Of a DNA stretch of 64,000 nucleotides, positions 52,201 through 63,692 are shown in pieces. A program made the position numbers and the translations under genes. Where the stretch lies: positions 7,295,448 to 7,359,447 of the forward strand of contig OZ026600.1 in the NCBI GenBank assembly GCA_964020085.1, written 5' to 3'. This stretch comes from Micromussa lordhowensis. Its lineage: Eukaryota > Cnidaria > Anthozoa > Scleractinia > Lobophylliidae. Numbering within the stretch: position 1 is the first letter of the stretch; every line of letters starts with the position of its first letter. The notes beneath the pieces were generated by a model, which did no database searches, was not told the origin of the DNA, and saw only the letters and a program-made list of their open reading frames with translations.

Positions 52201-53343
52201 TGTTTTTTTTAACTTTAGGTCTGAGAATTTACGGCCGCCATTAATTTTCCTTGTTCCAAGTCTTCGTTGAGAACTGGAGAAAAAAACGTCATATTCTCAA
52301 AAATACCACACAGGTTTACATTATAATAACAATTAGCACAGCAGTTCGCATAAAGAATAACAAAAACTTTGGCTCATTTATTCGTGCAATTTTCTGCATT
52401 GATTGTTTTTAAAATTTAAACCCGTGCGGTATTTTTGAGAATATGACATCATTTTCTCAAATTCTCCATTTAATGGCGCCGTAAATTCTCGGAAATAGAG
52501 GTCCAAAAACCGCGAGTTCTAATGTTCGTTACAGATTGAAATCTGGCAAGATAGCTAGGAAAGACCTATTGTGTCCGAAAATGTAAACTAATGGATATCG
52601 AGAATTTCATCATAGTGGCACTTTGAAAAAATACACACTTATTGCAACTGAGAGCAGGGCACGTAGTTCCCGGTGTTGTGGTGTGGTCTTGTCTCACAGG
52701 TTGGTTAACACATAGCCGTTAACCGTATTGTAAATAGGTTTAACCTTATTAGAAATAAGATGTACGCCTAAAAATATATCCTTGCAAACTTACTTCTCGT
52801 CCACGATACGTCGGTAAAGCCTCCAAAAATGTAGTTTCCATTTTTAACAATGGTGACTGTTGGACCTAGATTATCACATTTGGAGTGAAAGGTTTCAGCT
52901 GCAAAGCCATCTCGAGAAGCTCGGAACAGAAGGCGCCATTTCCCTTGCAGAGGAGACAGCCAAGCTTTCAATACTTTCTGATGTTCTTCGTTAATCAAAA
53001 TGTCTGACTCTAGAAATATCTCAGTAGGTGTAGATGCTGGAAATGTAGATTCGTTGGGCACCAGCTCGTCTATCATTCCTTGAATCTGATAAAATTCAGC
53101 TTCTTCTAGGAGTTCTTTCACAAGTGTTTTGTCTTCCGGCAAAGTCAATTTTCCAGTGCGAAGATAATTGAGTATATACCGGAAGTGAGTTCCATCTCGG
53201 TCGATAAAGAACGCGCCGTCTGCATAAGGTTTTAGTTCAAACCTTCCTGAAAACATGGCCGCCAGCATCGAGTCTGGGTCTTTGGTCAGCGTTTGAACGC
53301 TTGTAGTGAAGTGGTGGCCGCCTACATTAAGATTGACGGTCAT
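49209..53343 (-). CDS. BTB(T1/KCTD-type)-TLDc protein, two exons (282 aa)
   Basis: Exon 1 is 53343-52794 (donor GTAAGT) and exon 2 is 49507-49209 (acceptor TTTACAG); phases match and the frame reads through. Residues 1-95 form a KCTD-like T1/BTB domain: NLNVGGHHFTTSVQTL, then FFIDRDGTHFRYILNYLRTG and EAEFYQIQGM. Residues about 112-282 form a TLDc domain: WRLLFRASRDGFAAETFH, YIFGGFTDVSW, AFLFSIVNPHGLRP, GPTFGGNRDL and the closing TVTDYEVFG. T1 domains multimerise and often bind cullin-3; TLDc domains bind the V-ATPase and take part in oxidative-stress resistance. The combination is common in invertebrates. Translation starts at the ATG at 53343, since the longer frame upstream begins only with TTG. 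The 3.3-kb intron is filled with mobile elements. Confidence 0.9.
49508..50162. other. Intron sequence of the BTB-TLDc gene, nothing else recognised
   Basis: No exon, RNA gene or complete repeat is visible between the acceptor and the SINE. Confidence 0.4.
50166..50450 (+). mobile_element. tRNA-derived SINE (Arg-tRNA-like head)
   Basis: The head (50166-50242) has an A-box-like TGGCCTCATGGTTAGTG and a B-box GGTTCGAGCCC, with an anticodon-like CTCCGGA loop. The body follows with TTGTGTTCTTGGGCAAGACA, GATGGACTAGCATCC and GGTAGAAATACTTCTAGCCG. It is antisense to the host gene within its intron. The stems contain mismatches, so it is not a working tRNA. Confidence 0.75.
50625..51497. mobile_element. 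CR1/L2-like non-LTR retrotransposon with 5' inversion
   Basis: The minus strand from 51255 to 50786 encodes the region after the reverse transcriptase core (LYKAMVLPVLDYCDAVW, then RLQRRAARIV) and ends in an (ATT)n tail near 50625-50645. The plus strand from about 51256 to 51497 encodes the start of the RT domain (NYRPISILPVISKIAEK, FQSGFRRHYSTLTAV). The two pieces belong to one element type but point in opposite directions and abut near 51255-51275. This is the product of a twin-primed insertion. Confidence 0.75.
51602..51792. mobile_element. MITE with AAGTGCCACTATGATGAA ends (short form)
   Basis: The left end AAGTGCCACTATGATGAAG and right end TTGATCATAGTGGCACTT are inverted. The internal TACATTTTCGGACACAACAGG and TTTCAATCTGTAACGAACAT recur inverted at 52.5-52.6 kb. 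Non-coding. Confidence 0.7.
51862..52095 (+). mobile_element. tRNA-derived SINE (second family)
   Basis: The head has TGGTTAGCTTAGTTGATAGA (A box) and GGGTTCGAGCCCC (B box). The body contains TAACTGAGGAGAATATGCTG, CTTTGTAATTACATCGGCAA and CTCGGATAAGGACTGTAAACC, a combination I know as a frequent coral SINE. The anticodon arm does not pair cleanly. Antisense in the intron of the BTB-TLDc gene. Confidence 0.7.
52111..52623. mobile_element. MITE related to 51602-51792, longer form, left end truncated
   Basis: It starts inside the left end (CTCAATACCCATTTTTTTAC) and finishes with the complete right end CATCATAGTGGCACTT. Internal inverted words include GAGAATTTACGGC/GCCGTAAATTCTC and CGTCATATTCTCAAAAATACC/GGTATTTTTGAGAATATGAC, giving a hairpin. 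Confidence 0.6.
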
Positions 53344-53424
53344 GCGGAATCGAAAAGTGAAGCTGATCCAGTTTTTTCGACATGGACTTGTTTCTCTCCT
53401 TCGTCTTCTGTAAAAGCCAGACAA

Positions 53425-54526
53425 TTAAGAATTGTAACCCCTATACTACAGAAAACCTGGCTGGGAAAACAGCAAAGCATTGAATTAAAGCGAAAATATT
53501 TATCTTCGAAACAGTTTATATTAAGTGCTCCGAAAATTCGTCAACTAGACAATCAAAATGAATCGCTTAACATTTCCAAATTAAGAAACAAGATACCCAC
53601 AAGCAGAGTCAAGGGATTTAAGCAAAGCATTAATTTTTCGTCGAAAATTTGTGTTCTCAGCTGCCGTGATCATAGACACTACGTAATTTAAACAGTATGC
53701 GAGACATTCGTTCGAATTTTTTATCTTTACTTTATCCGGCGGAAAATAATAGATGCGAATTAAAAGAGCACCTGAAAATTAGTCATTCTCAGGCTTAGCG
53801 AGGTACAAATGGCACGCTTAGACCACTTGCCATTTGCCTAAATTAAATGGAAATTTATCATATGCGCTGAACCAAAAATTTTTCTGTGAATAGATCACAT
53901 GATCAGTAGGTCCGATCGAGCATGTGTGAGCTTTTACCCGGCATGGATGAGGAAAAGTCGCTCGCACAACAAAATCCTTGCCGAACCATTTTTCTTGGTG
54001 AGCCTACCAGTTACAACGGAACAGTGCGAAACATTTTCTCCCATGTAAATCGACTTCAAATGAGAAAATAAAAGATATTTTGACGGAGGTTGATATACTT
54101 ACAACTGTTGAAGCTCTGTGCGTGCTGTCTGTTGAACTTGTTTGTTTGGAAAATGTACAAAAAAACTTCCATGGGTGACAATTATACAAATAAATGGTGA
54201 CTCCTATTGGCTGCTGAGATCATTAACTTGAAAATTACCTGGTTTACGTCAAGCGCGAAGCATTACCGATAACAAATGTATGCCATAAGTCACTGTCAGT
54301 CGTCATAATTATCATAATTGTCCTGTCGATGACAGTATTGTAATTTATTCTTTAGCCTTAGATATCTCAAAAGGTGGTGCTTTACATAAATAACCCTTAT
54401 TGACTTCCTTGCGTCAGATATATATACGTACACACGCTCTTTTTTTATTACTTTTCTGGCCGAGGCTGAATATTCTATTTTCCCTGCCAATTTTATGCTA
54501 AAAAAAACTCTTATGAACATTCTTCA
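53425..54526. other. Upstream of the BTB-TLDc gene, nothing recognised
   Basis: It should contain the promoter of the minus-strand BTB-TLDc gene. No exon or complete repeat is seen. Confidence 0.4.
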
Positions 54527-55410
54527 CTAACGGATATTTTTCCGGATTCGTAAATGTTTCCGGATTCATCAATTTTAGAGTATTCGGATTCGTTGGCGTT
54601 TACACTGAAAGGATATTCGGATTCCTTACACGCGACGACAACTCCGCAAACATTCCTGATGAAATGGCTAACAAGCTGTTGCCTCGACAACGAGAAAGAA
54701 AGTGCCGCCAAAAAAATGTAGGGGGAGTTTGAGACAGTCTGAAGTTTTCTTTTCACTTGCCGACCACGTTGTTGCAAATCATGTTGTCCAACCAGGGATT
54801 TGGTAGGGCCTTATCCAGAATCGCCCAGGTTTTCGATCGTGCCATCATCATCTCCGATTAAGTGTGGAGGACGACAACATTGTTTGCGCTGATAATTTTG
54901 GTTTCAGTTCTGAGGAATATGGCGTTACCCATTATAAAAGATTGCTTGGACCTGTAACCGAATGAGGCAGCCAGCGACCGCCATCAATGGCCATGATCAC
55001 TACGACTAGATCCGCCATTTTGATTCTACCGCGAACTCAAAAGTTCGCAGGCGGAAAAATATCCGGTTTCGAGAGAAAATCGTTTACACGACAAAACTCT
55101 CCGGATTCAAAAGTTTTCGGATTCAAAGTTCCCACTTTAAATTCCGGCAAAATCTCCGGAGACGAACTCAATGATCATCTGCAAACTCATGCACGCGGCT
55201 GCTCATCTGTGGGGCGGCCCATGAAAGGTCAGAGGACCCCAAACCGTAGGGGGGTCCCCACAGGTTCAACAATATTACAACAATCACCAAACCGGGGAGT
55301 TTTTTATTTCGGATTCGTCCACTTGCGTGTAAACGGCAAAACCAATCCGGTACTAAAACATTCTGGATTCGTCACGAATCCGGAACAATTTCCCGTAGTG
55401 TAAACCTAGT
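54527..55410. repeat. Fold-back repeat rich in TCCGGATTC words
   Basis: Clusters of (T)TCCGGATTCG, many of them spaced by 15-25 bp, occur at both ends (54540-54635 and 55055-55385) around a non-repetitive middle. The outermost parts, CACTAACGG...TTTTTCCGGATTCGT and its inverse ACGAATCCGGAACAATTTCC..GTAGTG, are imperfect inverted repeats. It is probably a non-autonomous DNA transposon about 880 bp long. Confidence 0.5.
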
Positions 55411-55499
55411 CTTAGAATATAGCTTATGACATTTCAGTTTTATTGGGTTTCATGGCGTTGAAGAAATTTTGGAGTCAGATTTCAGGTAATAAAGCCTGT

Positions 55500-55812
55500 T
55501 GAAAAGACCGTGAATTTAATCTTCGGGGCTTCAAAAGGCATACAGGAGAGTTACTTACTTTCATTTGTGGAAAGCTAGCTTTAGGACAGAATTGTATCAA
55601 GATAATCAGTGACAAGTCACTCAAATTTTGTGACTGTATATCAATCTGTCCGTATTCACAAAAAGGAACCCGCAGAATTTGACTACTCACTGATAAACCT
55701 GATACAATTCTGTCAGGTGCCTTTCCACAAGGCTTAGCGTAGCTCAAATAAAAGGAAATAACTCTCCTGTACGCCTTTTGAGGCCACTAAGACTAAATTC
55801 ACGGTCTTTTCA
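55500..55812. mobile_element. MITE with about 65-bp terminal inverted repeats
   Basis: TGAAAAGACCGTGAATTTA at the left is inverted as TAAATTCACGGTCTTTTCA at the right. Similarity continues through AAAAGGCATACAGGAGAGTTA/TAACTCTCCTGTACGCCTTTT. The middle also pairs (TTGTGGAAAG/CTTTCCACAA and AGAATTGTATCA/TGATACAATTCT). No coding capacity. The target duplication is unclear. Confidence 0.75.
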
Positions 55813-58800
55813 CCGAATAATGAATTGTACAATTTAATTAAGAGTGCCTTTCAACACGAAATTCGATTCTAATCAACCTGGCCTGCATCGTCCTTAATGG
55901 ACTGAACAAGAGCTTCGATCGTCGAGAATCGATTGAACTTCAAACAAACTAGGCCATAATTATGAGTAAGCGAACACTCAACATGTTGTCAGTACGTCCC
56001 TTTTTCGACCGGAAGCCACACAAATAAATTGCTTCCGCGCAAGCGAATCCTAGACAGTTCTGATAGTTAGCTAAGGTGAGAACGTCTAAAATTGATAAAC
56101 TCAACAAGGAAATGCTACTCACGTTCGGATCAGCGCTTGACCTGATGTTCTTCGCTCTGTCCAAAGCCATGTTTTGCTCGCAAATAACAATGTCCCGGAT
56201 GTACTTGAATTTCACCGAGCGGGAAAGTAGCGTTTTAACAGCGCAACAGATTAAGTTCAGGAAAAATAACGCCAACAGCAGCTGGAGATGTCTAGCTCAT
56301 TGCTCGCCTAAGACCTTAACTGATGTGGCTAAAGCTCTTTTCTGTCTAAAGCAAGCACAACATTATCGGCACAGTGCAAACGGCCTACGGTCACGGGGCT
56401 AAATGACGACCCGTTTATACATCGCAGGGCCGTTTTCGTGTGCTTGCTAGCAAATCGTTAGACTTGCACCTTCACTGGACTTAAATGTCACCGCGCGAAC
56501 TGAAATTTAGACGAGTGTAGCCTGGGCACCAATTGAAAAGGTGAGGGGGTAGCGATAAATAATTAAAAAAATATGAAATATGCAAAAAAGACTGAATCGA
56601 TTCTAAACAAATTATAATGAGGTAGGTGTAAAGAAAAAGCAAAGTAAGAAGTTGTAATAATTTAGGCAAACATGTGCTTGGCAAACCGTCAATCTTACGA
56701 ACATACGACACATGCTCGTCTATCGTGATAAAAAATTGTTAGAACGATTGCAAAAAAAGAGGAAAAAAAACACATGAAGTCTCTCCAAATTAACGAAATA
56801 CTACATTTTTGGACATTATTTCTTAAGTAGGTACTGTATATATTGAGATCTATGTTATGCTGTTTAAACAGAATGGCTGGATATATGGCTGCTCTTAAAT
56901 TCGAGTTGAAATGAAGTTCGTGTATGTACGCCTAAATGTATGTAAAAATAATAGCACAAATGTAGGTAAAACGATAAAACCAAAAACTTAAAAGATCATG
57001 AACTAAAGCATCCCAAGCTTTTCACGATCATTTTTTTTTTGTAAAGTTCAAAAATATTTTTCTCAATCAATGTTTTTGGAATTTTACTAACTGGTAGTCT
57101 TAGGTTAGTAAAAGAAGAATATACATGGAAGTTTTAGAACGTAACAATTGTAATTGTTCTGCCTTGGCTATCAGTAATGAAGGACCAGGTTAGGGGCTAT
57201 CGAACATAGGCTTTAGAGTGTTTTCCATCGGCGTTGGAGACATACGGGCATTAATGCATGAGCTATCTATTATTTGTTCGCTCTCCTCTCGAGACTCGCA
57301 AAATTCACATCCACACTGTTTTGTTCCAGAACCAAAAGTAAGGCAAAGAAAATTAAAATGCACCAAATATTGTCAAAAACTCCTGGGGAAAACTACTCCA
57401 TGAGCGAAGTTGCATGTGTAATGAAACACTTCATTTGCATTGGGCATATTTAATGAGCTTTCTCAACTTCTTCTTTCTCTCCTCGAAACTTCGTTGTAAA
57501 ACCCCATTCCTTTTCTCTCTCGAAGTATAAAAGCGTAGACATGCCCAGACATTCCAATCCGCCAAGTTAATCTTGAACTAAACTTGAAAAGTTTTCCGAG
57601 TGTTTGCCAACCTCGCTAGCCGTAAATATATTTTCAGTCGGTTGAAATCTGATTGGTTTAGCGCGAGCATGCGCAGACAAGTGTCCCCGGACCCTCTCTC
57701 TCCGAGAGCGTAGCGCTGCGTGACAGAGAGGACCAGAATACCCTTTTCATGCGTTTTGTGTTGTGGTACGGCTTATCTCGTACATTCGGTTTCCCTCCGC
57801 TTCGTGAATTCATTCGTGTAACGATGTACCTATTTAGCGATTCGTGTGATTAAATTCGTGTGATCTAATCATTGTTATCATTGTCATGTAACTGACATCC
57901 AAAACAGTCAAATGTTCACAGCTTCTCTTTTCTTTCAATATCCAACAAGCGCTTGTCCAAAATATACGCTGCATTTTCAAGAAGCCCATCCTCTCTCGCA
58001 CCTCCGACACCGGCTAACGAAACTAATTCACGAGACCAATGTTTAGAAAATTATTAGCAAGAAAATGAACATCTACATCAAATTGGCATCTTAAATTAAA
58101 ATACGGTAATGCCGGAATTTTCACAATGACGTAAAAAAAAAGAACTGGAATATTCTTCTAATCTACTATGGCGATTTATTTTTCTTTTCAGTTATACGGA
58201 GTCGCCTCAAGCCTGTATAAAATCAATGCCCTTTATCGGTCTTGAGCTTTACTACTAATAAACAACAAAGCTTGAAAAAAAATATAAAAATTCACCGAAG
58301 ACCATTGATCGGAGTTTTTAGATAGAGTTTACCAGTATTCAAATGGTCTGATTCCTATCTAACCATCTAAAATATCTTAAGCCTGGAGGCCTTTTTTCCT
58401 CTACGGAAAGGAAAGAACCTATTTCTTCAAGTTGCCTGGGGCTGTTGCATGGAATGACAGGAAAATATTATGATAACACCTCGCCACTAACAATGTAATG
58501 AATAACAAAATAATAATAATAAAACAGTTACCGCGCTGGAGTCTTCTCTTTAGGTATGTTAGGTTCCTTTGAATGATCAGTCTTGCGGGATAAGCGAACC
58601 TTTCTTACAGGCTAGGTCTCTATGACTTTGGCTTAAACATGGAACAAGTCAATTTGAAACTGACAGCTGTCAATTGGAAAAACAGCATTATCGAAGCTCA
58701 TGTCACAACTGCTAGGGCCTGCTTTCACCTATAAAGCGTGGAAAGCGCATGCACAACTGCATTTGTCTAGAGTGGGCCTCTCTGATTTACATAATTAAAT

Positions 58801-60297
58801 ATTTCCGCCGACGGAGAAATTCTGGGAATTCGTCAAGATAGCAGAAATTTTAAGAAACGTAAGACCAACCGGAAAGAGCGTCCTGACTAACAAACATTCT
58901 TGCATTCTCAAGTCAACCTTAAGGCTAATCCTGAGCACAAAAATTACGATCAAATACCACGATGTTAAAAAAAGCAAGAGTACAAAAGGCTACCACTTGG
59001 GGTCGATTAGGGAATTTTGACATGTGTTTCTAAGGGAGTTATATATTTATCCCTTCAGTTCAGACATTTTCTTCATTAAACTCGTTCTCGAAATTTCGCT
59101 GAGTTGTCCTTCATTGTTTAGAGGGAATAGGCAATTTTAAACTAACAGTGGGTCATTGTAAGCATTCTTTATCGGATGATGCCTAAATCATGGTTTCAAA
59201 AAACTGCCCAATTATTGGTGAACATGTTGCTGTCAAATTTGTGGCACAATAGGTTACCATAGCAGCAATATAACCTGCTAAAAACACCCTTCATTTTAGC
59301 TTTAAGCGCTAATAGCTCAACAACGAGCCCTGTGACCCCTATTTCTTATAATCGAATTATGATAAGCATGATAAGATGTCACTTTTTGGAAAGTTAAAAG
59401 AAATTCTGTGGAGTGGGTTAAGAGCCACCTTAAAAGCGTGTCCGTGTAAGAACCGACCACTCAAATTGTGGTGAAAAATGAATTGCCCTCATTTTTTCTA
59501 CACAAGTCAAGCAACATATGCAATGAACGAAAAAATGGCCTTTATTTCCCCAGATTCGCTTTCTTTATTTTTTGGCGATTTTTTTTTTATAGTCAAGTCA
59601 CGGAAAACCGCACAAAACCGGAAATTGAAACCCAAATTTTGGCTGTTACGCGATGCTTGCTAAAATCTCACACATTAAACACAACAATCTGATTTTTTCA
59701 GAATTACGAGATGATCCTTTCTCCTTTCTACAGAATAAAAAAAATACTCGCTTATCTTTAACACAAGCAAAGTTATGATTCTTTTCCCAAACCCACTTAA
59801 GAACATCATTCGCATTTTGTCAACATAGCCTCCAAACAAACAATTTTTTTTCAAAAGTGGGACCTCTTCATGAATGATGACTGTTATCAGCGTACTCTAC
59901 CAGGACTAAGCTACAAATATGTACATTAAAAGTTGTGCGCGCTCGAAACTTTGAAGCGCAAAAAATTCGAGCAATTAGTCGAAAATTCAACGGTTTCTGC
60001 AGAAATGACGAGTCTCGTAAGTTAACTGAAACTCGTTTTAATCTTTCTCAGCGAATGTTTTGACCTTACCTTATTAGATTTGTTGATTTCTTAACGTTTG
60101 GAGAACTCGATGAGACTTACTTTGCACCAAAATATCGGAGAGTCTTTTTTCTGGCATTGATCATTCGTCACCTTGCAGTCACGCATCACGCAATTTTTGT
60201 TGACGTAATCGTTCACTAAAAATCTCGTGTACATGTATACTATTTCCCACCAAAATGAGACACTTAACAGTTTTATTGATAGCTATTTACACCAATA
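55813..60297. other. Long intergenic stretch without recognised gene
   Basis: Several open frames of 60-108 codons are present, none with a recognisable domain or splice pattern. A TATAAAAG at about 57527 follows a CT-rich block and might be a promoter, but no coding exon follows convincingly. Confidence 0.4.
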
Positions 60298-60489
60298 GGC
60301 CCTTTGCAGGATCCGGTCACATGGTACGGAATAAATTACCCTGGGACGCAAATGAGGCAGTGGGACTTCCAAAACAAAGGTACTCGTACCAGTCCAGCCC
60401 GACTTTCCTTTGTTTTGGAAGTCCCACTGCGTCATTTGCGTCCCAGCGTAATTTATTCCGTACCATGTGACCGGATCCTGCAAAGGGCC
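60298..60489. mobile_element. Palindromic MITE (192 bp) flanked by TA
   Basis: The left arm GGCCCTTTGCAGGATCCGGT...GTGGGACTTCCAAAACAAAG is matched almost perfectly by the inverted right arm. The loop is about 25 bp. TA lies on both sides (60296-60297, 60490-60491). Non-coding; open frames across it are by-products of the symmetry. Confidence 0.8.
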
Positions 60490-61357
60490 TATTCTTTTCA
60501 TTTTCTTGGTGTTATAGGTTTCTTATTATTTCTGGGGAGTCATCGCCAAGGCCGGTAGCATAAACCGGTATAAACAGTTGTGGTCTATGTCAACACATTA
60601 ATTTTGTTCCTTTGCTCGTTCTTGACGGTCTCCTTTCCTGAAATGCAGAGTTGGTAATACATGAAGCAGGAAAGCTTATGAAGAGATCTTTAGCTAAATT
60701 GATAACCAAAATTTAAAAATAAAACATATCTCGGAATGAAATGGGTGTATGATGGTCCATTTTCACAGCAACATCATTGTAACTCTATATTATCGAGGAA
60801 GTCTGCTGGTATTTCACTAATAGCTATATTTCTTTCTTTCTCAAAATCTGAAACGGGTTTAACCAAAATGACCACTATTGCATGTTTTCTTTGCTCATTG
60901 GAAGCTGCATTAAGTACATTTACAAATGTCAGAGCTTTGAAGAAGCATACACTAAATTCCACATGGCGAACAAGTTTCTTCCACTGTAACTGTTGTCACG
61001 CGCGTAACGCATTCATAGGAATACCCGACCAGTTCAAAACTTTCAAGTTGAAAAAAGTTTTACAAATTAAAGTTAAATGAGTTGAAAAAAAAAAAACATT
61101 TCTCCTACGTTCAACAAAAATAGAAGCAGTTTCTCCTCAGGGAACACGAAAAACAACTTTTTTGCTCGTGATTGTAAACGGCAGATTGGAGTTATATATT
61201 TTTTTAAATTAACCATTAACCACCATGACATTGCCGGGTACTACAAACGCGGAGCGATGTTAATTCAGTGACGTCATAACCACTAAAAATAATCATAGAT
61301 TGCTAAAAGTAGAATCGAAGTAAAGACATCGTCTGCGACAGATGTGATCAGTTTAGT
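60490..61357. other. Intergenic stretch, one unexplained minus-strand frame
   Basis: On the minus strand 60774-61000 encodes about 70 residues with coding-like composition (KHAIVVILVKPVSDF, then PADFLDN) but without start, splice sites or a family I recognise. It may be a gene relic. Nothing else is seen. Confidence 0.3.
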
Positions 61358-63692
61358 TTAGTTATCGCTCAAGAAGCAGTTACATTCTTGAACAAAATAG
61401 GACAACTTCTGCACCAAGTCCTTCTTCCTATCTTTTGAGTTGAACGCTACATCAAAGTGAAGCAAGATTGTTTTCAGCATTGTGACATTAAACTTTTGCA
61501 GTTTGTCTTCCTTGACGCATTTGCACAGGTATGTAGTATCGTAACAGATGGGATGCTGCGGGCTGAGCTCTGAGGCAATATCAGCAAGGAGCTTCTCTCT
61601 TTCTTCTTCCTCCTCCTCTGCGTAGGCATCATGAAGATCAATGTCCTCGTTGCCACGTCTCCTTCGCGCTGCGGCAAGGCGGGAAAAGAATCTCTTAACT
61701 TGGATTTTGGTTCAGTAGCCATTCCTCTCTTTTGAAAAGTGGACTATTGTTGTAATCTTTTGCGTTTCGCATATCTTATTTATAAGCTACTTGCATTGGA
61801 TCAGCTTTATCTCCCGTTTTTTCTCCGATATCAAACTTTGCTGTTAGGTATTCCTTCACTGTGGCAGAAAATCTGGTTGCCCCTCGCCGAGGACTTTGCA
61901 ATGCCCACCCGAGTGGAAGTTCACATGTGGATCCTGCACTCTTACTTGCTGTTGCTGTGCTGCTGTCAACACCAGCAGATTTCTTTACCTGGTCAACAGT
62001 AGAGAATTTCTGAGCCCATTCTCTTCTAAGCTTGTCAAAGGCGGACTCCATTTTCAGTGTTCCTGGAGTGTGGTCTCCGACATCTAAATGAGTTTCGAGA
62101 TCCCCGAATTTTTCGAAGATCATCTGACATCCAGATTCAGGACATGGAAAAATTCCTTCCTTTTCGGTACCGCTCGCACGTGCCGACTTATATAAACGAG
62201 CATCCATGAAAGAGAAAAAGTCCTTCACAATCACCAAGTCAGTAGAGCTTTGATGCCTTTTAAATAGACCATCAAAGGGAATGAATTTTCCCGGTCCAAT
62301 TCCATATGACTTCCAGACGCGCACCCCACTTGTTTCATACGCAAAGTTGTGATAACTGCTGAATCCCTCAACACTCTGAACATCGAGCGTCTTTTTGCTG
62401 ACGTCAGTGAGGCAGACACATGCTGAAGTACCCTTTACACAGCGTTCCGAAAGTGCTCGATGCATATGATCAGCAGTTAAAATGTCATTTCCTTCACTAC
62501 AATATCTGCGTATGGACGCTTTCATGGGACACAGAATACGGTCGCAGACATCTTTACCATGTTGTGGCTCAGAAAAGTCGTACCGTAGGATACGGACACC
62601 ATTTCGTTCTCCAATATCTGTAACTGCAGCGATAAGGGAGTTGTTGTGATAACACCCTGCCCCGTCAGAACGGAGATAAACGGATTCTATTTCTGGGTTT
62701 TCGGTCTTGATTGCCTTCAGGAGATTCTCAATGATAGAACAAACAGCAAACCAATCCTGCTGACATGAGTCGAAGAGGTGAGCATACGATTTCAGCTGCA
62801 GACTTCCAGAACTGACGTTGAATGAAATAACTGTGGAAATATGCCAGCTCAGTCCCTTTTTTCCATACCAGTCACATTGCCTTTCTCGATACTTCAACTG
62901 TAAAAATTTCATGGCCCAGTCCATAACTATCAATGCCGAACTTGAATCCTCCATTTTCAAGACGTCCTGTCTGACTTCGTCCTGGTTGATTGAGCGAAGT
63001 ATATGTGCTTTCCACTGTTGTATATCGGATCGTGTCCGCTCAAAGTCATAAAGAAGATCTTCTCGATGTTCTTGATTATACGGATTCCAAGATGAACCTC
63101 GGATTTCTGCCTCCACTTCGTCTAAGACTGCTTTCAAAGTCTGGCACTGGTCACAGCTTTCAATATGTTGATGAGTACACACAACCTGGAAGTCTGGGTC
63201 ACAACCATCACTTAAGGCAAACTTTCTGCAGTGGTCGGCACAAGTTGACTCATCCGGTTTGCAGTGGACAGGATAGTCTGTCTTCAGGTGCTGCTTTGAG
63301 TCTCTCAATCTTCTTTTGGTATCGTTACACCACTGCTTGTTTCCTCCTCCTTTCTCTAAGTCGTCAATGATTCTCGCTACAGTCTGAAAACCAGCAGCAC
63401 CATCAGCAGCTATGTTACCAAGCTCTTGAAGAGACTTACGCTGGGAGGCTTCCCGCACATCTAAGATTTTGAATAAGGTTGATCGGCTCAAGGGTTCGAA
63501 TTACTCTTCTTTGCAAAATTCAAAATATTGATTGATCATGGTAGACCTTGCTACAGTTCGCACAACATTAGGCATTTGAATCTTCTCGCCACTGTCAAGT
63601 TTGATTTTATTGCCATATGCGACATCTTGATAAAAATGAGGACGCACTCCACCGAATTGTTGTAAACTTTTCCAAACGTTGCATCTTATCAT
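61358..63692 (-). pseudogene. Decayed DDE-like transposase gene with Cys-rich and C2H2-like motifs
   Basis: One minus-strand frame runs from an ATG at 63692 to 61776, broken by a TAA at 63501-63503 and ended by a second TAA at 61776-61778. Coding sense continues beyond it (MRNAKDYNNSPLFKREEW), then moves to another frame around 61700-61725 (KRFFSRLAA, an acidic Glu run, and a Lys-rich end) to a TAA at 61358. Features in order: a Cys/His-rich block (CKPDESTCADHCRKF...CTHQHIESCDQC), a strand with Asp (LIVMDWAMKF), a second Asp (YLRSDGAGCYHN), and a candidate Glu 32 residues later (FSEPQHGKDVCDR), which together suggest a DDE/RNase H-like catalytic core; then a C2H2-like motif (CPESGC...H...H). 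I do not recognise the superfamily. Terminal inverted repeats were not found. Confidence 0.6.

Noticed and set aside
53344..53424. N-terminal extension of the BTB-TLDc protein
   Set aside because: The extended frame begins with TTG and the basic extension is absent from typical T1/BTB proteins; the ATG at 53343 directly precedes the domain.
55949..56275. Minus-strand frame of 108 codons with hydrophobic segments as a membrane protein exon
   Set aside because: No recognisable family, no supported splice sites and no partner exons nearby.
60774..60962. Minus-strand frame with coding-like composition as an exon
   Set aside because: It has no ATG, no clear splice acceptor and no domain I recognise. 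Kept only as a possible relic in the intergenic note.
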